Positions 1-8,202 of a DNA stretch of 64,000 nucleotides are shown in pieces; position 1 is the stretch's first letter, and each line of letters starts with the position of its first letter. The position numbers and the translations under genes are program-made. The notes under the pieces were generated by a model. It ran no database searches, was not told the DNA's origin, and saw nothing but the letters and a program-made list of their open reading frames with translations. This stretch comes from an uncultured Polaribacter sp. Its GTDB lineage: Bacteria; Bacteroidota; Bacteroidia; Flavobacteriales; Flavobacteriaceae. Where the stretch lies: assembly GCF_947497125.1 (NCBI RefSeq), contig NZ_CANMFI010000007.1, forward strand, positions 1 through 64,000. The letters are read 5' to 3'.

Positions 1-180
1 TCCTATTGTCGAAGTGACAGGGTATGTATTTCAGTTAGTTCTGTCATTTCGAGTGTTAACGAGAAATCTCATAAAGCTGATTTTGTTTGTCTAGTTTCTA
101 GAGTCTAGACTCTAATCTCTATCATCTAGTCCCTTTTCTGTTTCTCACTGTTATGAGACTTCTTCTGAAATTACAATTGA
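1..180. repeat. Degenerate dispersed intergenic repeat with inverted ends
   Basis: No gene is visible before 249. A motif at 41-76 (gtcatttcgag, then gagaaatctcataa at 61-74) recurs in inverted form at 149-178 (ttatgagacttcttc at 151-165, then gaaatta). Between them, 88-130 is a run of short TCTAG/TCTAA units. A third partial copy of the same end (gtcgaagtgacag) lies at 8-20. The layout resembles small non-coding repeats scattered between genes in Flavobacteriales; that link is from memory, not from a search. Confidence 0.55.
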
Positions 181-248
181 AATAAATGATAGAGGAGTAA
201 GTAAGATATCATATATTAGAAGCAAGAAATTAAACATCAAAAAATCAA

Positions 249-596
249 ATGAAATTAATTAATGATAAAATTAGTTGGAGCGACTTTGCTAAAATCGAAA
301 TGAGAGTAGGCACTATTATCTCTGCAGAGTTTTTTAAACAAGTAAAAAAGCCTGCTTATAAAATGATGGTAGATTTTGGCGAATATGGTATTCGAAAAAC
401 ATCTGCTCAAATAACTACATTATATACCCCAGAAATGCTAATAGGCAAACAAGTAATTGCTGTATTAAATTTTCCACCGAAGCAGATTGCTAATATTATG
501 AGCGAGTGTTTGGTGTTAGGAGCACTTGGCGATGATAAAGAAGTAACGCTTATACAACCCGAAAAAAGTATTAAAAACGGTTTAAAAATAGGGTAA
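249..596 (+). CDS. csaA: CsaA-type tRNA-binding domain protein
   Basis: Single-domain OB-fold protein of the CsaA family, dimeric in studied members, reported to bind tRNA and to act as an export-related chaperone. At 115 residues it is the usual family length. Visible hallmarks are RVGTI at residues 19-23, the KPAYK and VDFG segments, SAQIT near 53-57, NFPPKQI near 74-80 and the final NG turn (ILPD..NG in relatives). It is isolated: repeat DNA lies upstream and the convergent aldo/keto reductase gene ends 7 bp after it. The ATG at 249 gives exactly the family N-terminus. The family call is strong; its role here is inferred from relatives. Confidence 0.9.
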   Translation: MKLINDKISWSDFAKIEMRVGTIISAEFFKQVKKPAYKMMVDFGEYGIRKTSAQITTLYTPEMLIGKQVIAVLNFPPKQIANIMSECLVLGALGDDKEVTLIQPEKSIKNGLKIG

Positions 597-603
597 TTTA
601 ATT

Positions 604-1470
604 TTAGGCAACTTCATAACCATTACTTGCTTCTAAAAGTAGAAACCAATCTTTAGTTTCTAGATTGATCTCTAACGCTTTATTTGCATTTAAAATTCTT
701 TCTTTGTTAGTGGTTCCAATTACCGGAGATATTTTGGCAGGATGCTTTAAAATCCAACTTAATAATAGAACATCGCTACTAACTGCATATTTTTCAGACA
801 TTTCTTTTAAGACTTTTTTTATGCGCTTAGTCTGCTCATTTTCTTCTCTAAAAACACTTCCTAAAGGGCTCCAGCTCATTGGTTGTATGTTTTTTTGTAA
901 CATTAAATCTAAAGAGCCATTGTTCATTGCTACAGGGTTTGTTAAAGAAAACTCTACCTGATTTGCAGAAATATTAATCTTCTCTGAAAGTAAATTAACT
1001 TGAGTCGGTGTAAAGTTAGAAACTCCAAAATTAAGAATTTTACCACTATCTTTTAGTGTTGTAATTGCTTCGGCAATTTCATCTGGTTGTATTAACGGAC
1101 TTGGTCTGTGCAGTAAATAGGTGTCTATATACCCTGTTTTTAAATTTTTTAAAGATTGTTCTACACTATCAATTATATACTTTTTATCATATTGATAATG
1201 TTTTACAACATTTTTTCTGATGCCTGCATGTAACTGAATTCCGCATTTAGATATTAATTGAATATTTTTTCTTTGGATACCGCTTTCAGCCAAGCCTTTT
1301 CCAAAATCTGCTTCTGTGGTGTAATCGCCATAAATATCTGCATGATCAAAAATTGTGTTTCCATTATCAACACAAAACCGAATCATTTCTGCTTGTTCTT
1401 TTGTAGAAAATTGTTTTCCCCAACTTCCCCAAGACATACATCCGATAATTATTTTAGAAGCTATTTTCAT
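604..1470 (-). CDS. Aldo/keto reductase, YdhF-like
   Basis: NADPH-dependent carbonyl reductase with a TIM-barrel fold. The catalytic tetrad is visible: Asp42, Tyr47, Lys75 and His121, in the contexts FDHADIYG, SKCG and LLHRPSP. The C-terminal cofactor-binding signature ends in VIGTTNKERI. Length (288 aa) matches the YdhF group of soluble monomeric reductases. Its ATG directly abuts the stop codon of the upstream dehydrogenase gene (TAAATG), so the two oxidoreductases are almost certainly cotranscribed and translationally coupled. The substrate cannot be read from sequence. Confidence 0.9.
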   Translation of the reverse strand: MKIASKIIIGCMSWGSWGKQFSTKEQAEMIRFCVDNGNTIFDHADIYGDYTTEADFGKGLAESGIQRKNIQLISKCGIQLHAGIRKNVVKHYQYDKKYIIDSVEQSLKNLKTGYIDTYLLHRPSPLIQPDEIAEAITTLKDSGKILNFGVSNFTPTQVNLLSEKINISANQVEFSLTNPVAMNNGSLDLMLQKNIQPMSWSPLGSVFREENEQTKRIKKVLKEMSEKYAVSSDVLLLSWILKHPAKISPVIGTTNKERILNANKALEINLETKDWFLLLEASNGYEVA

Positions 1471-2238
1471 TTATTTTCTATTTAAAATTGTTGGTGTTGC
1501 TTGTGCTGTTGGATACACTACTAAATCTTCAATATTTACATGATAAGGTCTGGTAATTACAAAATGAATAATATCTGCAATATCTGCAGCTTGCAAAGCT
1601 TTATAACCAGCATAAACTGATTTTGCTTTTTCTGTATCACCTTTAAAACGTATATCAGAAAAAGCTGTTTCTACAGCACCAGGATGAATGGCAGAAACAC
1701 GAATGTTATACTTGTTTAAGTCGATTCGCATGGCTTTGTTTAGCGCGTTTACGGCGTGTTTAGAAGCGCAATAAACATTGCCGTTTGCATAGACATCTTT
1801 TGCCGCTATAGAGCCAATATTTACTATAAAACCATGGTTTTTTTCTGTCATTTTTGGTATGATTGCTTTAGAAACGTATAAGAGCCCTTTTACATTAATA
1901 TCAATCATAGCATCCCAATCATCTATGCTACCATTTTGTATGGTAGAAAATCCGTGAGCATTACCAGCATTATTTATTAAGATATCGATATTGCTAAAAT
2001 TTTCTGGCAGAGAATTGATTGCTGTAAAAACAGCTTCTTTGTTGCTTACATCGAATTGTAGGGTAGTTACTTCTGTAAATTGCCCTAATTCTTTTTGAAG
2101 TTCTTGCAAACGTTCTTTTCTTCGGCCACAAAGAATTAAACGAATATTATTTTTTGCAAATATTTCTGCAGTTGCTTTTCCAATTCCAGAGGTTGCGCCG
2201 GTTATAAATGCTGTTTGTTTCATGGTTTTGATAGACAA
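1471..2238 (-). CDS. Short-chain dehydrogenase/reductase (YdfG-like)
   Basis: Classical SDR with a Rossmann fold. It shows the TGATSGIG nucleotide-binding motif near residues 14-21, the NNAG motif, and the catalytic Ser plus YCASK (YxxxK). The segment CGRRKERL after strand 2 suggests NADP preference. The sequence type (LINNAG, INVKGLL, HPGAVETAFS) is that of YdfG-like hydroxy-acid dehydrogenases. Two starts are possible, ATG 2238 or ATG 2223; the latter begins right at the Rossmann strand (MKQTAFITG) and may be the real one. It is first in a two-gene operon with the aldo/keto reductase. Confidence 0.9.
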   Translation of the reverse strand: MSIKTMKQTAFITGATSGIGKATAEIFAKNNIRLILCGRRKERLQELQKELGQFTEVTTLQFDVSNKEAVFTAINSLPENFSNIDILINNAGNAHGFSTIQNGSIDDWDAMIDINVKGLLYVSKAIIPKMTEKNHGFIVNIGSIAAKDVYANGNVYCASKHAVNALNKAMRIDLNKYNIRVSAIHPGAVETAFSDIRFKGDTEKAKSVYAGYKALQAADIADIIHFVITRPYHVNIEDLVVYPTAQATPTILNRK

Positions 2239-2340
2239 ATTTTACTCTTATTTTGTTTTTTGTTCACTTCTATAAATGTATAAAAACAAGATGGTAAGCC
2301 CTTTTAAAAGTATCTTATTTATTTATAAATTATCAACAAC

Positions 2341-2375
2341 AAAAAACCGCTCGATTAAGAGCGGTTTTCTTTTCA
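2341..2375 (-). terminator. Rho-independent terminator after the lipoprotein gene
   Basis: A perfect 10-bp stem (AAAACCGCTC 2343-2352 with GAGCGGTTTT 2359-2368) has a 6-nt loop and T-runs on both sides, so it can work in either direction. It lies 40 bp past the minus-strand stop at 2415. Confidence 0.85.
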
Positions 2376-2414
2376 ATTGAGTTTCTCTCAACTGAACAAT
2401 CAACTAACCAAACT

Positions 2415-3356
2415 TTATTTTAAATTTCTTCTATTTTTAATCTTTCTTTCTACTTTAGTTCGTTTTCTTCCTTCATTCCTTACAATATCTTTTGCTTCTT
2501 TTTTTATTTCTGCTCCTTTTAAATATTGAATAAATCCTTTGCCTTCAAAAACATAGATCGTTTCAGAATTTAGGCTAAATAATTCTATGGTTTGATCGTT
2601 TAAAATACTCAACTCAAACTCTTCAATGTAACCATTATCGTAACTTAAAGATAAAATTTTAAGGTCTTCATAGCCAGTTACATCAAACACTTCATAACCA
2701 CCAATATAGTTCCAGTCAATTAAATCTATAGGGGTGTTAAATGCGTTTTCAGAGCTGTAAAATGTAGTTATATTTTCTGGTGTAAAAGCTAAGTAATTTT
2801 CCGCATCAAATATATTTGGCACACCACCATTTGTGGTTGTTTTTTCCCAAGCTTCATATTCTTGTAAAAAATATTCTATGTTTTCGTAAAATAGTTTATC
2901 GTAATCAAACTCGTTTATTTGATATCCAATTAAGTAATAATTTACATTTTCTCTGTAGTTATACAACCTAATTTCGTTATTCGAAAGAACGGTAACTTCA
3001 AAATCATTTGCGCCATCTAAATCGTGGTTAGTTTCTAGTATGCCGTTAAATGTATTGTAAGTACCAACATCAATACCAAAACCATTACCTGTTCTGCCAA
3101 TATCTGCAATATTATTGTTTGCATATAAAGTTCCGTTTAAAAAAGAGATTGTAAAAGCTCTAGATAGGTAAGGAATATCTCCGTTACCAGTAGTTCTGTG
3201 ATAGTCTACATACCATACATCGAAATCAGTTACCAAATTATTTAAGGCAACTTCTTGTTCATATTCATCTTGAAAATTAACATCGTAAACGGTAGTACAA
3301 GCATTAAATACTACCACTGTAAATAATATTGATAAAAGTAGTTTTGTAAGTTTCAT
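2415..3356 (-). CDS. Putative lipoprotein with two related halves
   Basis: No function recognised. Residues 1-20 form a lipoprotein signal with lipobox FNAC (Cys20), so the protein should be anchored to the cell envelope. The mature part looks like two related units: one from about residue 45 (DVWYVDYHRTTGNGDIP, then ISFLNGTLY) and one from about 165 (EYEAWEKTTTNGGVP, then LAFTPENITTFY), each ending in a short hydrophobic strand. The C-terminus is very basic. I recall relatives labelled nicotinic acid mononucleotide adenyltransferase; no HxGH nucleotidyltransferase motif is present, so I reject that name. Terminators bracket it, so it is probably monocistronic. Confidence 0.75.
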   Translation of the reverse strand: MKLTKLLLSILFTVVVFNACTTVYDVNFQDEYEQEVALNNLVTDFDVWYVDYHRTTGNGDIPYLSRAFTISFLNGTLYANNNIADIGRTGNGFGIDVGTYNTFNGILETNHDLDGANDFEVTVLSNNEIRLYNYRENVNYYLIGYQINEFDYDKLFYENIEYFLQEYEAWEKTTTNGGVPNIFDAENYLAFTPENITTFYSSENAFNTPIDLIDWNYIGGYEVFDVTGYEDLKILSLSYDNGYIEEFELSILNDQTIELFSLNSETIYVFEGKGFIQYLKGAEIKKEAKDIVRNEGRKRTKVERKIKNRRNLK

Positions 3357-3410
3357 AAGCTTGTGTTTTATGGTGTTGCTTATGTAATTTCAAAATGCGT
3401 GCCAAACTTA

Positions 3411-3438
3411 AAAAACCACTCATTTTAGCGTGGTTTTT
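3411..3438 (-). terminator. Terminator after the 159-aa lipoprotein gene
   Basis: AAAAACCAC (3411-3419) pairs with GTGGTTTTT (3430-3438), loop 10 nt, followed on the minus strand by a T-rich tract. It sits 18 bp past the stop at 3456. Confidence 0.8.
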
Positions 3439-3455
3439 AAATTTATATTTTCTGA

Positions 3456-3935
3456 TTATTTTATTTTAGGATACGTTTCTCCGTTTTGTTTTTGAAGGTC
3501 TTTAATCTTAAAATAATTTATTTTTTTACCAACGTAATAACTAATTACAGCTTGGTTTTCTTTTAATTGAAAAGGGAATTCTTTTATTTCTGGTATGCTA
3601 TTCTTTATTTCTTTTGTTGAATTTGAATGTAAAATTAGTTCTTTTTTATTTGTTGATGTATTAAAATAACCAACTATCACTTTGCTATCAAGTGTTTTTT
3701 TAACTTCTAGTGTTACTATTTTATTTGCATAGTAAATTTGATCAAATTTAATTTCTGTGTTAGATGAATAGTAAATTTTTACGTTAGTACCAGAAACACC
3801 AGGCACACCACCAGTCCAATTTTCATAGGTTGCATTGGTAATTTTAAATGGTGGATTTTTGCTGAACTTTATACTTTTACACTGTATAAAACTAGTAAGG
3901 ATTAATAGGATTGATAAAGTTTTTATGGTTTTCAT
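3456..3935 (-). CDS. Small hypothetical lipoprotein
   Basis: 159 residues with a lipoprotein signal peptide ending in lipobox FIQC (Cys19). The mature protein has a Gly-rich patch WTGGVPGVSG near residues 40-50, then alternating beta-type segments, and lies beside another lipoprotein on the same strand with a terminator between. The WTGGVPG stretch recalls a small flavobacterial lipoprotein family of unknown function, but I cannot name it. No cysteines beyond the lipobox and no catalytic motif are visible. Confidence 0.7.
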   Translation of the reverse strand: MKTIKTLSILLILTSFIQCKSIKFSKNPPFKITNATYENWTGGVPGVSGTNVKIYYSSNTEIKFDQIYYANKIVTLEVKKTLDSKVIVGYFNTSTNKKELILHSNSTKEIKNSIPEIKEFPFQLKENQAVISYYVGKKINYFKIKDLQKQNGETYPKIK

Positions 3936-3973
3936 TTTTCATAAATTAAGTCAAACAATATGCCAATATATAA

Positions 3974-4008
3974 AAAAAGCGAACCTAATTGGTTCGCTTT
4001 ATATTTTT
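3974..4008 (-). terminator. ATP synthase operon terminator
   Basis: AAAGCGAACC (3977-3986) pairs with GGTTCGCTTT (3991-4000) with a 5-nt loop; T-runs follow on both strands. It lies about 80 bp beyond the atpG stop (4080), past a partial copy of the atpG end, and can also stop transcription coming from the left. Confidence 0.85.
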
Positions 4009-4015
4009 ATAATTT

Positions 4016-4103
4016 AACTCCGTTTAATTATTAAGTGCTTCCGCACCTTTTAACAATCTAACTTCGTAAAAAACTCCGTTTAATTATTTAGTGCTTCCGC
4101 ACC
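4016..4103 (-). repeat. Partial duplication of the atpG 3' end
   Basis: A 32-bp segment covering the last codons and stop of atpG (4072-4103) is repeated at 4016-4047 with one mismatch, at a period of 56 bp. Read on the minus strand, the downstream copy still encodes GAEALNN and a stop in its own frame, like the true atpG C-terminus (GGAEALNN). Similarity continues weakly for about 20 bp further into each copy. It looks like a remnant tandem duplication of the gene tail. Confidence 0.8.
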
Positions 4104-4952
4104 ACCAACAATTTCTAAAATTTCGTTGGTAATAGCTGCTTGTCTTGCTTTGTTATATGTTAATAACAACTCGTCTCTTAACTCTGTTGCATTGTCGGTT
4201 GCTTTGTGCATTGCCGTCATACGCGCACCATGTTCTGATGCAAAACTATCTCTAATAGATTTATACAATTGAGTCTTTAAAGATTTAGGTATCAAAGCCT
4301 CTATAATTTCTAATTTCGAAGGTTCAAAAATATAATCAGAATTTACTGCAGCATCCGTTGTATTTTCTATCGGTTTAATTGGTAAAAATTGCTCTACTTG
4401 TGTAATTTGCGTAGCAGCGTTTTTAAACTGATTGTAAATAACTTCTATTTTATCATACGTTCCGTCTGCATACATTGCCATTAAGCTTTCTGCAATTTCA
4501 GAAACATTATCAAACGTTAAATTGTCAAATAGTTCATTTTTGGTAGCAATAACGTTGTATTTCTTCGATAAAATATCGTTCCCTTTTTTACCAATTGCAT
4601 AGATATCAACGTCTACGTTGCTATATTTTTCTTGTACAGTTTGTATTACTTTTTTAGTAATCGATGAATTAAAACCACCACACAAACCTCTGTTAGAAGT
4701 TATAGCAACTATAAGCACTTTAGAGACTTCTCTTTGTTCAGAGTAGTTACCACCAGCATTACTATCACTATCTAAGGTTGCACTTAAATTCTGCAATAAC
4801 TCAGTTAGTTTAGAAGAATACGGTCTCATTGCCGTAATTGCATCTTGCGCTTTTTTTAACTTTGCAGCAGATACCATTTTCATGGCAGATGTAATCTGCA
4901 TTGTCGATTTAATAGAGGTTATTCTATTACGTATTTCTTTTAAGTTTGCCAT
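4080..4952 (-). CDS. atpG: ATP synthase F1 subunit gamma
   Basis: Central rotor shaft of F1, coupling c-ring rotation to catalysis in the alpha/beta hexamer. The N-terminal helix opens MANLKEIRNRITSIKST and runs into MKMVSAAKL, both family hallmarks. The Rossmann-like middle contains ITSNRGLCGGFN, and the C-terminal helix contains GARMTAMHKATDNA. Length (290 aa) is normal. It is the last gene of the minus-strand atp cluster; 65 bp of palindromic spacer separate it from atpA. No epsilon or beta gene follows: in Bacteroidota these are usually encoded elsewhere. Confidence 0.98.
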   Translation of the reverse strand: MANLKEIRNRITSIKSTMQITSAMKMVSAAKLKKAQDAITAMRPYSSKLTELLQNLSATLDSDSNAGGNYSEQREVSKVLIVAITSNRGLCGGFNSSITKKVIQTVQEKYSNVDVDIYAIGKKGNDILSKKYNVIATKNELFDNLTFDNVSEIAESLMAMYADGTYDKIEVIYNQFKNAATQITQVEQFLPIKPIENTTDAAVNSDYIFEPSKLEIIEALIPKSLKTQLYKSIRDSFASEHGARMTAMHKATDNATELRDELLLTYNKARQAAITNEILEIVGGAEALNN

Positions 4953-4974
4953 ATTTATTAGTTATTAGTTGATA

Positions 4975-5023
4975 GTAATTAGTAGTTAAGCGATGCCTAA
5001 CTACTAAAACTTAACTACTAATT
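4975..5023 (-). repeat. Hairpin spacer between atpA and atpG
   Basis: TTAGTAGTTA (4979-4988) and TAACTACTAA (4998-5007) form a perfect 10-bp stem with a 9-nt loop. A further TTAACTACTAATT at 5011-5023 runs into the atpA stop and could compete for pairing. The spacer is built of repeated TTAGT/TTAGTAGTT units. Confidence 0.7.
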
Positions 5024-6595
5024 AAAATGAGTAGAAATCTTTTTAGCAGCCGCTTCTAAAACAGCAATAGCCTCGTCGGTTAATTTACCAGACTTTAATA
5101 CATCTAAAGTATCTCTATGTTTTGCGTTTAAGAAATCGATATAATCTCTTTCGAATTTTTTAACTTGCTCTACAGGCACATCTTTTAACAAGTTTTTAGA
5201 ACCTGCATAAATAATTGCTACTTGGTCTTCTACAGAATAAGGATCGTTTTGTGCTTGTTTTAAAATTTCAACATTACGTTGTCCTTTAGAAATTACACTC
5301 ATTGTTGCTGCATCTAAATCAGATCCAAACTTAGCAAATGCCTCTAATTCTCTATATTGTGCTTGATCTAGTTTTAAAGTACCAGATACTTTTTTCATTG
5401 CTTTTATCTGTGCATTACCACCAACACGAGATACAGAAATACCTACGTTAATTGCTGGACGAACACCAGAGTTAAATAAATCTCCATCTAAGAAAATTTG
5501 TCCATCAGTAATAGATATTACGTTTGTTGGTATGTATGCAGATACATCTCCTGCTTGTGTTTCAATAATTGGCAATGCAGTTAAAGAACCTCCACCTTTT
5601 ACAATTCCTTTTAAAGAATCTGGTAAATCGTTCATTTCACTAGCAATCTTGTCATCATTAATAACTTTTGCAGCTCTTTCTAATAATCTTGAGTGTAAAT
5701 AAAATACATCACCAGGATATGCCTCACGTCCTGGAGGTCTTCTTAATAATAAAGAAATTTCACGGTAAGCAACTGCTTGCTTTGATAAATCATCATAAAT
5801 AATTAAAGCAGGTCTTCCAGAATCTCTAAAGTATTCTCCAATTGCTGCTCCAGCAAATGGTGCATATACTTGCATTGCTGCAGGGTCTGATGCATTTGCT
5901 GCTACAATTGTAGTGTATGCTAAAGCACCTTTTTCTTCTAACATGTTTGCAATTGCTGCAACGGTAGAAGCTTTTTGTCCGATAGCTACATAAATACAAT
6001 ATACTGGCTCGCCAGCATCAAAAAATTCTTTCTGATTTAAAATAGTATCAATAGCAACGGTAGACTTTCCTGTTTGACGGTCTCCAATAATCAACTCACG
6101 TTGACCTCTACCTACAGGAATCATAGCATCAATAGATTTAATACCTGTCTGTAATGGTTCTGTTACAGGCTCACGATAAATAACTCCAGGAGCTCTACGC
6201 TCTAAAGGCATTTCGTAAGTTGTACCTTCAATAGGTCCTTTACCATCGATTGGGCTTCCTAAAGTATCTACAACACGTCCTACAATTCCTTCACCAGCTC
6301 TTAAAGAAGCAATACGTTCTGTACGTTTTACGGTAGAACCTTCTTTAATTGATGTAGAAGCACCTAACAATACAACACCTGCATTGTCTTCTTCTAAGTT
6401 TAATACGATACCTTCTAATCCGTTTTCGAATTCTACTAGTTCTCCGTATTGAACATTAGACAGACCGTAAACACGTGCGATACCATCACCTACTTGTAAA
6501 ACAGTTCCTACTTCGTTTAAAGTAGCTTTTGCCTCAAAATTTGTTAACTGTTGCTTTAAAATTGCTGATACTTCAGCTGGTTTAATACTTGCCAT
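5018..6595 (-). CDS. atpA: ATP synthase F1 subunit alpha
   Basis: Non-catalytic nucleotide-binding subunit of the F1 hexamer. The N-terminal delta-contact helix ([17 protein letters not shown]) is followed by a beta-barrel, a Walker A motif GDRQTGKST near residue 170, the Walker B region [16 protein letters not shown] and the arginine-finger segment ISVSRVGG. Length 525 is typical of Bacteroidota. It lies between atpH (69 bp spacer of repeats) and atpG (65 bp hairpin spacer). All core motifs are intact. Confidence 0.99.
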   Translation of the reverse strand: MASIKPAEVSAILKQQLTNFEAKATLNEVGTVLQVGDGIARVYGLSNVQYGELVEFENGLEGIVLNLEEDNAGVVLLGASTSIKEGSTVKRTERIASLRAGEGIVGRVVDTLGSPIDGKGPIEGTTYEMPLERRAPGVIYREPVTEPLQTGIKSIDAMIPVGRGQRELIIGDRQTGKSTVAIDTILNQKEFFDAGEPVYCIYVAIGQKASTVAAIANMLEEKGALAYTTIVAANASDPAAMQVYAPFAGAAIGEYFRDSGRPALIIYDDLSKQAVAYREISLLLRRPPGREAYPGDVFYLHSRLLERAAKVINDDKIASEMNDLPDSLKGIVKGGGSLTALPIIETQAGDVSAYIPTNVISITDGQIFLDGDLFNSGVRPAINVGISVSRVGGNAQIKAMKKVSGTLKLDQAQYRELEAFAKFGSDLDAATMSVISKGQRNVEILKQAQNDPYSVEDQVAIIYAGSKNLLKDVPVEQVKKFERDYIDFLNAKHRDTLDVLKSGKLTDEAIAVLEAAAKKISTHFN

Positions 6596-6602
6596 TTTTA
6601 AT

Positions 6603-6662
6603 TGCTTTAGACTTTAGGCTTTAGACTATATACTTGGGCATATAGCTTCGAGCTTATAGCTT
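6603..6662 (-). repeat. Repetitive spacer between atpH and atpA
   Basis: The start of the 69-bp spacer contains tandem near-repeats of CTTTAGAC/CTTTAGGC (6606-6629). A short self-complementary AGCTTCGAGCT follows near 6646-6656, and TATA-type half palindromes lie between. No promoter of the TAnnTTTG class was found here. Function unknown; it resembles the low-complexity spacers elsewhere in this operon. Confidence 0.5.
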
Positions 6663-6664
6663 TT

Positions 6665-7222
6665 TTATATTTTTGGAATGTAATGACTGTTGTCAAATTC
6701 CTTTTTCAATTCGTTTAAATAGTTAGAAATACTAGCATCATACTGTACATCTCCAACTCGTAAAATAAAACCACCTAAAATAGCTGGATTTATTTCGTTT
6801 TCTAGATTGGCTTTTTCACCGGTTAAAGCTACTATTTTAGCCAATACTTGTGCTTCTATTTCTTCTGATAAAGGAACGGCAGTAGTTACTTTGGCTACTT
6901 GAGTACGTTTATCAAAATCATAAATAATTGCAAACTGCTTTGCAATAGCTTGCAACATTGCTATTCTCTTATTGTCTTGTAATAAATGAAACAAGCCAAG
7001 CGTAATGTTGTTTATTTTATCGCTAAAGATAGCGTTTAAAACTTTTATTTTGTCAGACGATTTTACAATCGGACTTCTTAACATTACTTCAAACTCATCA
7101 TTTTCAGAAATTGTATTTGCTATTAATAACATATCGTTATTTACCAAATCTTCTTCTTTAGAGTCTTTCGCAAGGTTTAAGATTGCCTTTGCATAACGTA
7201 TTGCTGCTCTTGCGTCTTTCAT
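6665..7222 (-). CDS. atpH: ATP synthase F1 subunit delta
   Basis: Peripheral-stalk subunit (OSCP type) joining the b dimer to the top of the alpha/beta hexamer. The N-terminal six-helix domain carries AAIRYAKAILNLA. The C-terminal domain has the family signature GGFILRVGDVQYDASISNYLNEL. Length 185 is normal. It begins 7 bp after atpF and precedes atpA, the usual gene order. Confidence 0.97.
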   Translation of the reverse strand: MKDARAAIRYAKAILNLAKDSKEEDLVNNDMLLIANTISENDEFEVMLRSPIVKSSDKIKVLNAIFSDKINNITLGLFHLLQDNKRIAMLQAIAKQFAIIYDFDKRTQVAKVTTAVPLSEEIEAQVLAKIVALTGEKANLENEINPAILGGFILRVGDVQYDASISNYLNELKKEFDNSHYIPKI

Positions 7223-7229
7223 GCCTGAC

Positions 7230-7730
7230 TTAGTTTAAAGTAACATCTTTTAAGATACCTTCAACCAATTCTAGCTGATCTTTCTTATTAGATAATTCTT
7301 TTTTAATTACAGATTCTGCAATACCTATAGATAGTTCTGCAACATTCTTTTTAATTTCTGCTAAAGCGGCTTGCTTTTCTTGGTTAATAGAGGCTTGTGC
7401 TTTTTCTATTAATGCAGCTGTTACTTCTTTTGCATCTTCTTTTGCTTCTGCAATCATAGCATCTCTAACATCTCTAGCTTCTTTCATCATTGCCTCTCGC
7501 TCTGCTCTCGCTTCTTTTACCAACTTAGCATTGTCTGCTTGTAGGTTTTGCATTTCTTTACGTGCATTTTCTGCAGCAGATAATGCATCTTCGATACCAG
7601 ATTCTCTTTCATCTAAAGAGGTTAAAATAGGTTTCCAAGCAAATTTAGCTAATAATACAATTAGTATTACTAGAATTAATAGTTGCATAAAGAACAACCC
7701 TGGCGAAAAATCGTTTAATAAAGTTTCCAT
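7230..7730 (-). CDS. atpF: ATP synthase Fo subunit b
   Basis: Peripheral stalk of Fo. One N-terminal membrane helix (residues about 10-30, FFMQLLILVILIVLLAKFAW) is followed by a charged, Ala/Glu/Lys-rich right-handed coiled coil to the C-terminus, as expected for a b dimer. 166 residues is typical, and no second b-type gene is seen. A strong hairpin (7766-7807) separates it from atpE upstream, while atpH follows after 7 bp. Confidence 0.97.
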   Translation of the reverse strand: METLLNDFSPGLFFMQLLILVILIVLLAKFAWKPILTSLDERESGIEDALSAAENARKEMQNLQADNAKLVKEARAEREAMMKEARDVRDAMIAEAKEDAKEVTAALIEKAQASINQEKQAALAEIKKNVAELSIGIAESVIKKELSNKKDQLELVEGILKDVTLN

Positions 7731-7765
7731 TTTTATATGGCTTTTATATTGTTTTTGTTTAATTT

Positions 7766-7807
7766 AAAAACACTTTCTGTAACCAACCGTTACAGAAAAG
7801 TGTTTTT
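7766..7807 (-). promoter_or_regulatory. Long intercistronic hairpin between atpE and atpF
   Basis: An arm of 18 nt (7766-7783, aaaaacactttctgtaac) pairs with 7789-7807 across a 5-nt loop, with one extra A in the right arm. On the minus-strand transcript it falls 14 nt after the atpE stop and about 35 nt before the atpF start, and is followed by UUUUU then mixed bases. It looks like a partial terminator or an RNase-processing/stabilising stem inside the operon. Confidence 0.75.
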
Positions 7808-7821
7808 GTCTTTTTTGGGAA

Positions 7822-8034
<213 letters not shown>

Positions 8035-8063
8035 TTAAACAAACTCTAATTCTCTTTTATTTG

Positions 8064-8199
8064 CTTCCCTTCGGAAGACTTTCTAACTTTTGTTAGATTC
8101 CGATTTTCATCGGAGATATCAAAAACAACTTTTTACTTTTGATAATATTCCGATTTTCATCGGAATTAGTTCAACTTACAAAATCATAGATTTTGAGTT
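8064..8199 (-). repeat. Array of six consecutive hairpins between atpB and atpE
   Basis: Nearly every base of the 190-bp atpB-atpE spacer falls in a stem-loop: 8064-8077 (CTTCC/GGAAG), 8082-8097 (TCTAAC/GTTAGA), 8099-8114 (TCCGAT/ATCGGA), 8117-8144 (TATCAAAA/TTTTGATA), 8147-8166 (ATTCCGAT/ATCGGAAT) and 8173-8199 (CAAAATC/GATTTTG inside AACT/AGTT). Hairpins 3 and 5 are copies sharing ccgattttcatcgg. All stems are perfect. Confidence 0.85.
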
Positions 8200-8202
8200 T
8201 CA

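Noticed and set aside
8064-8199. CRISPR-like repeat array
   Set aside because: The units differ from each other, there are no equal-length unique spacers, and no cas genes exist in the window.
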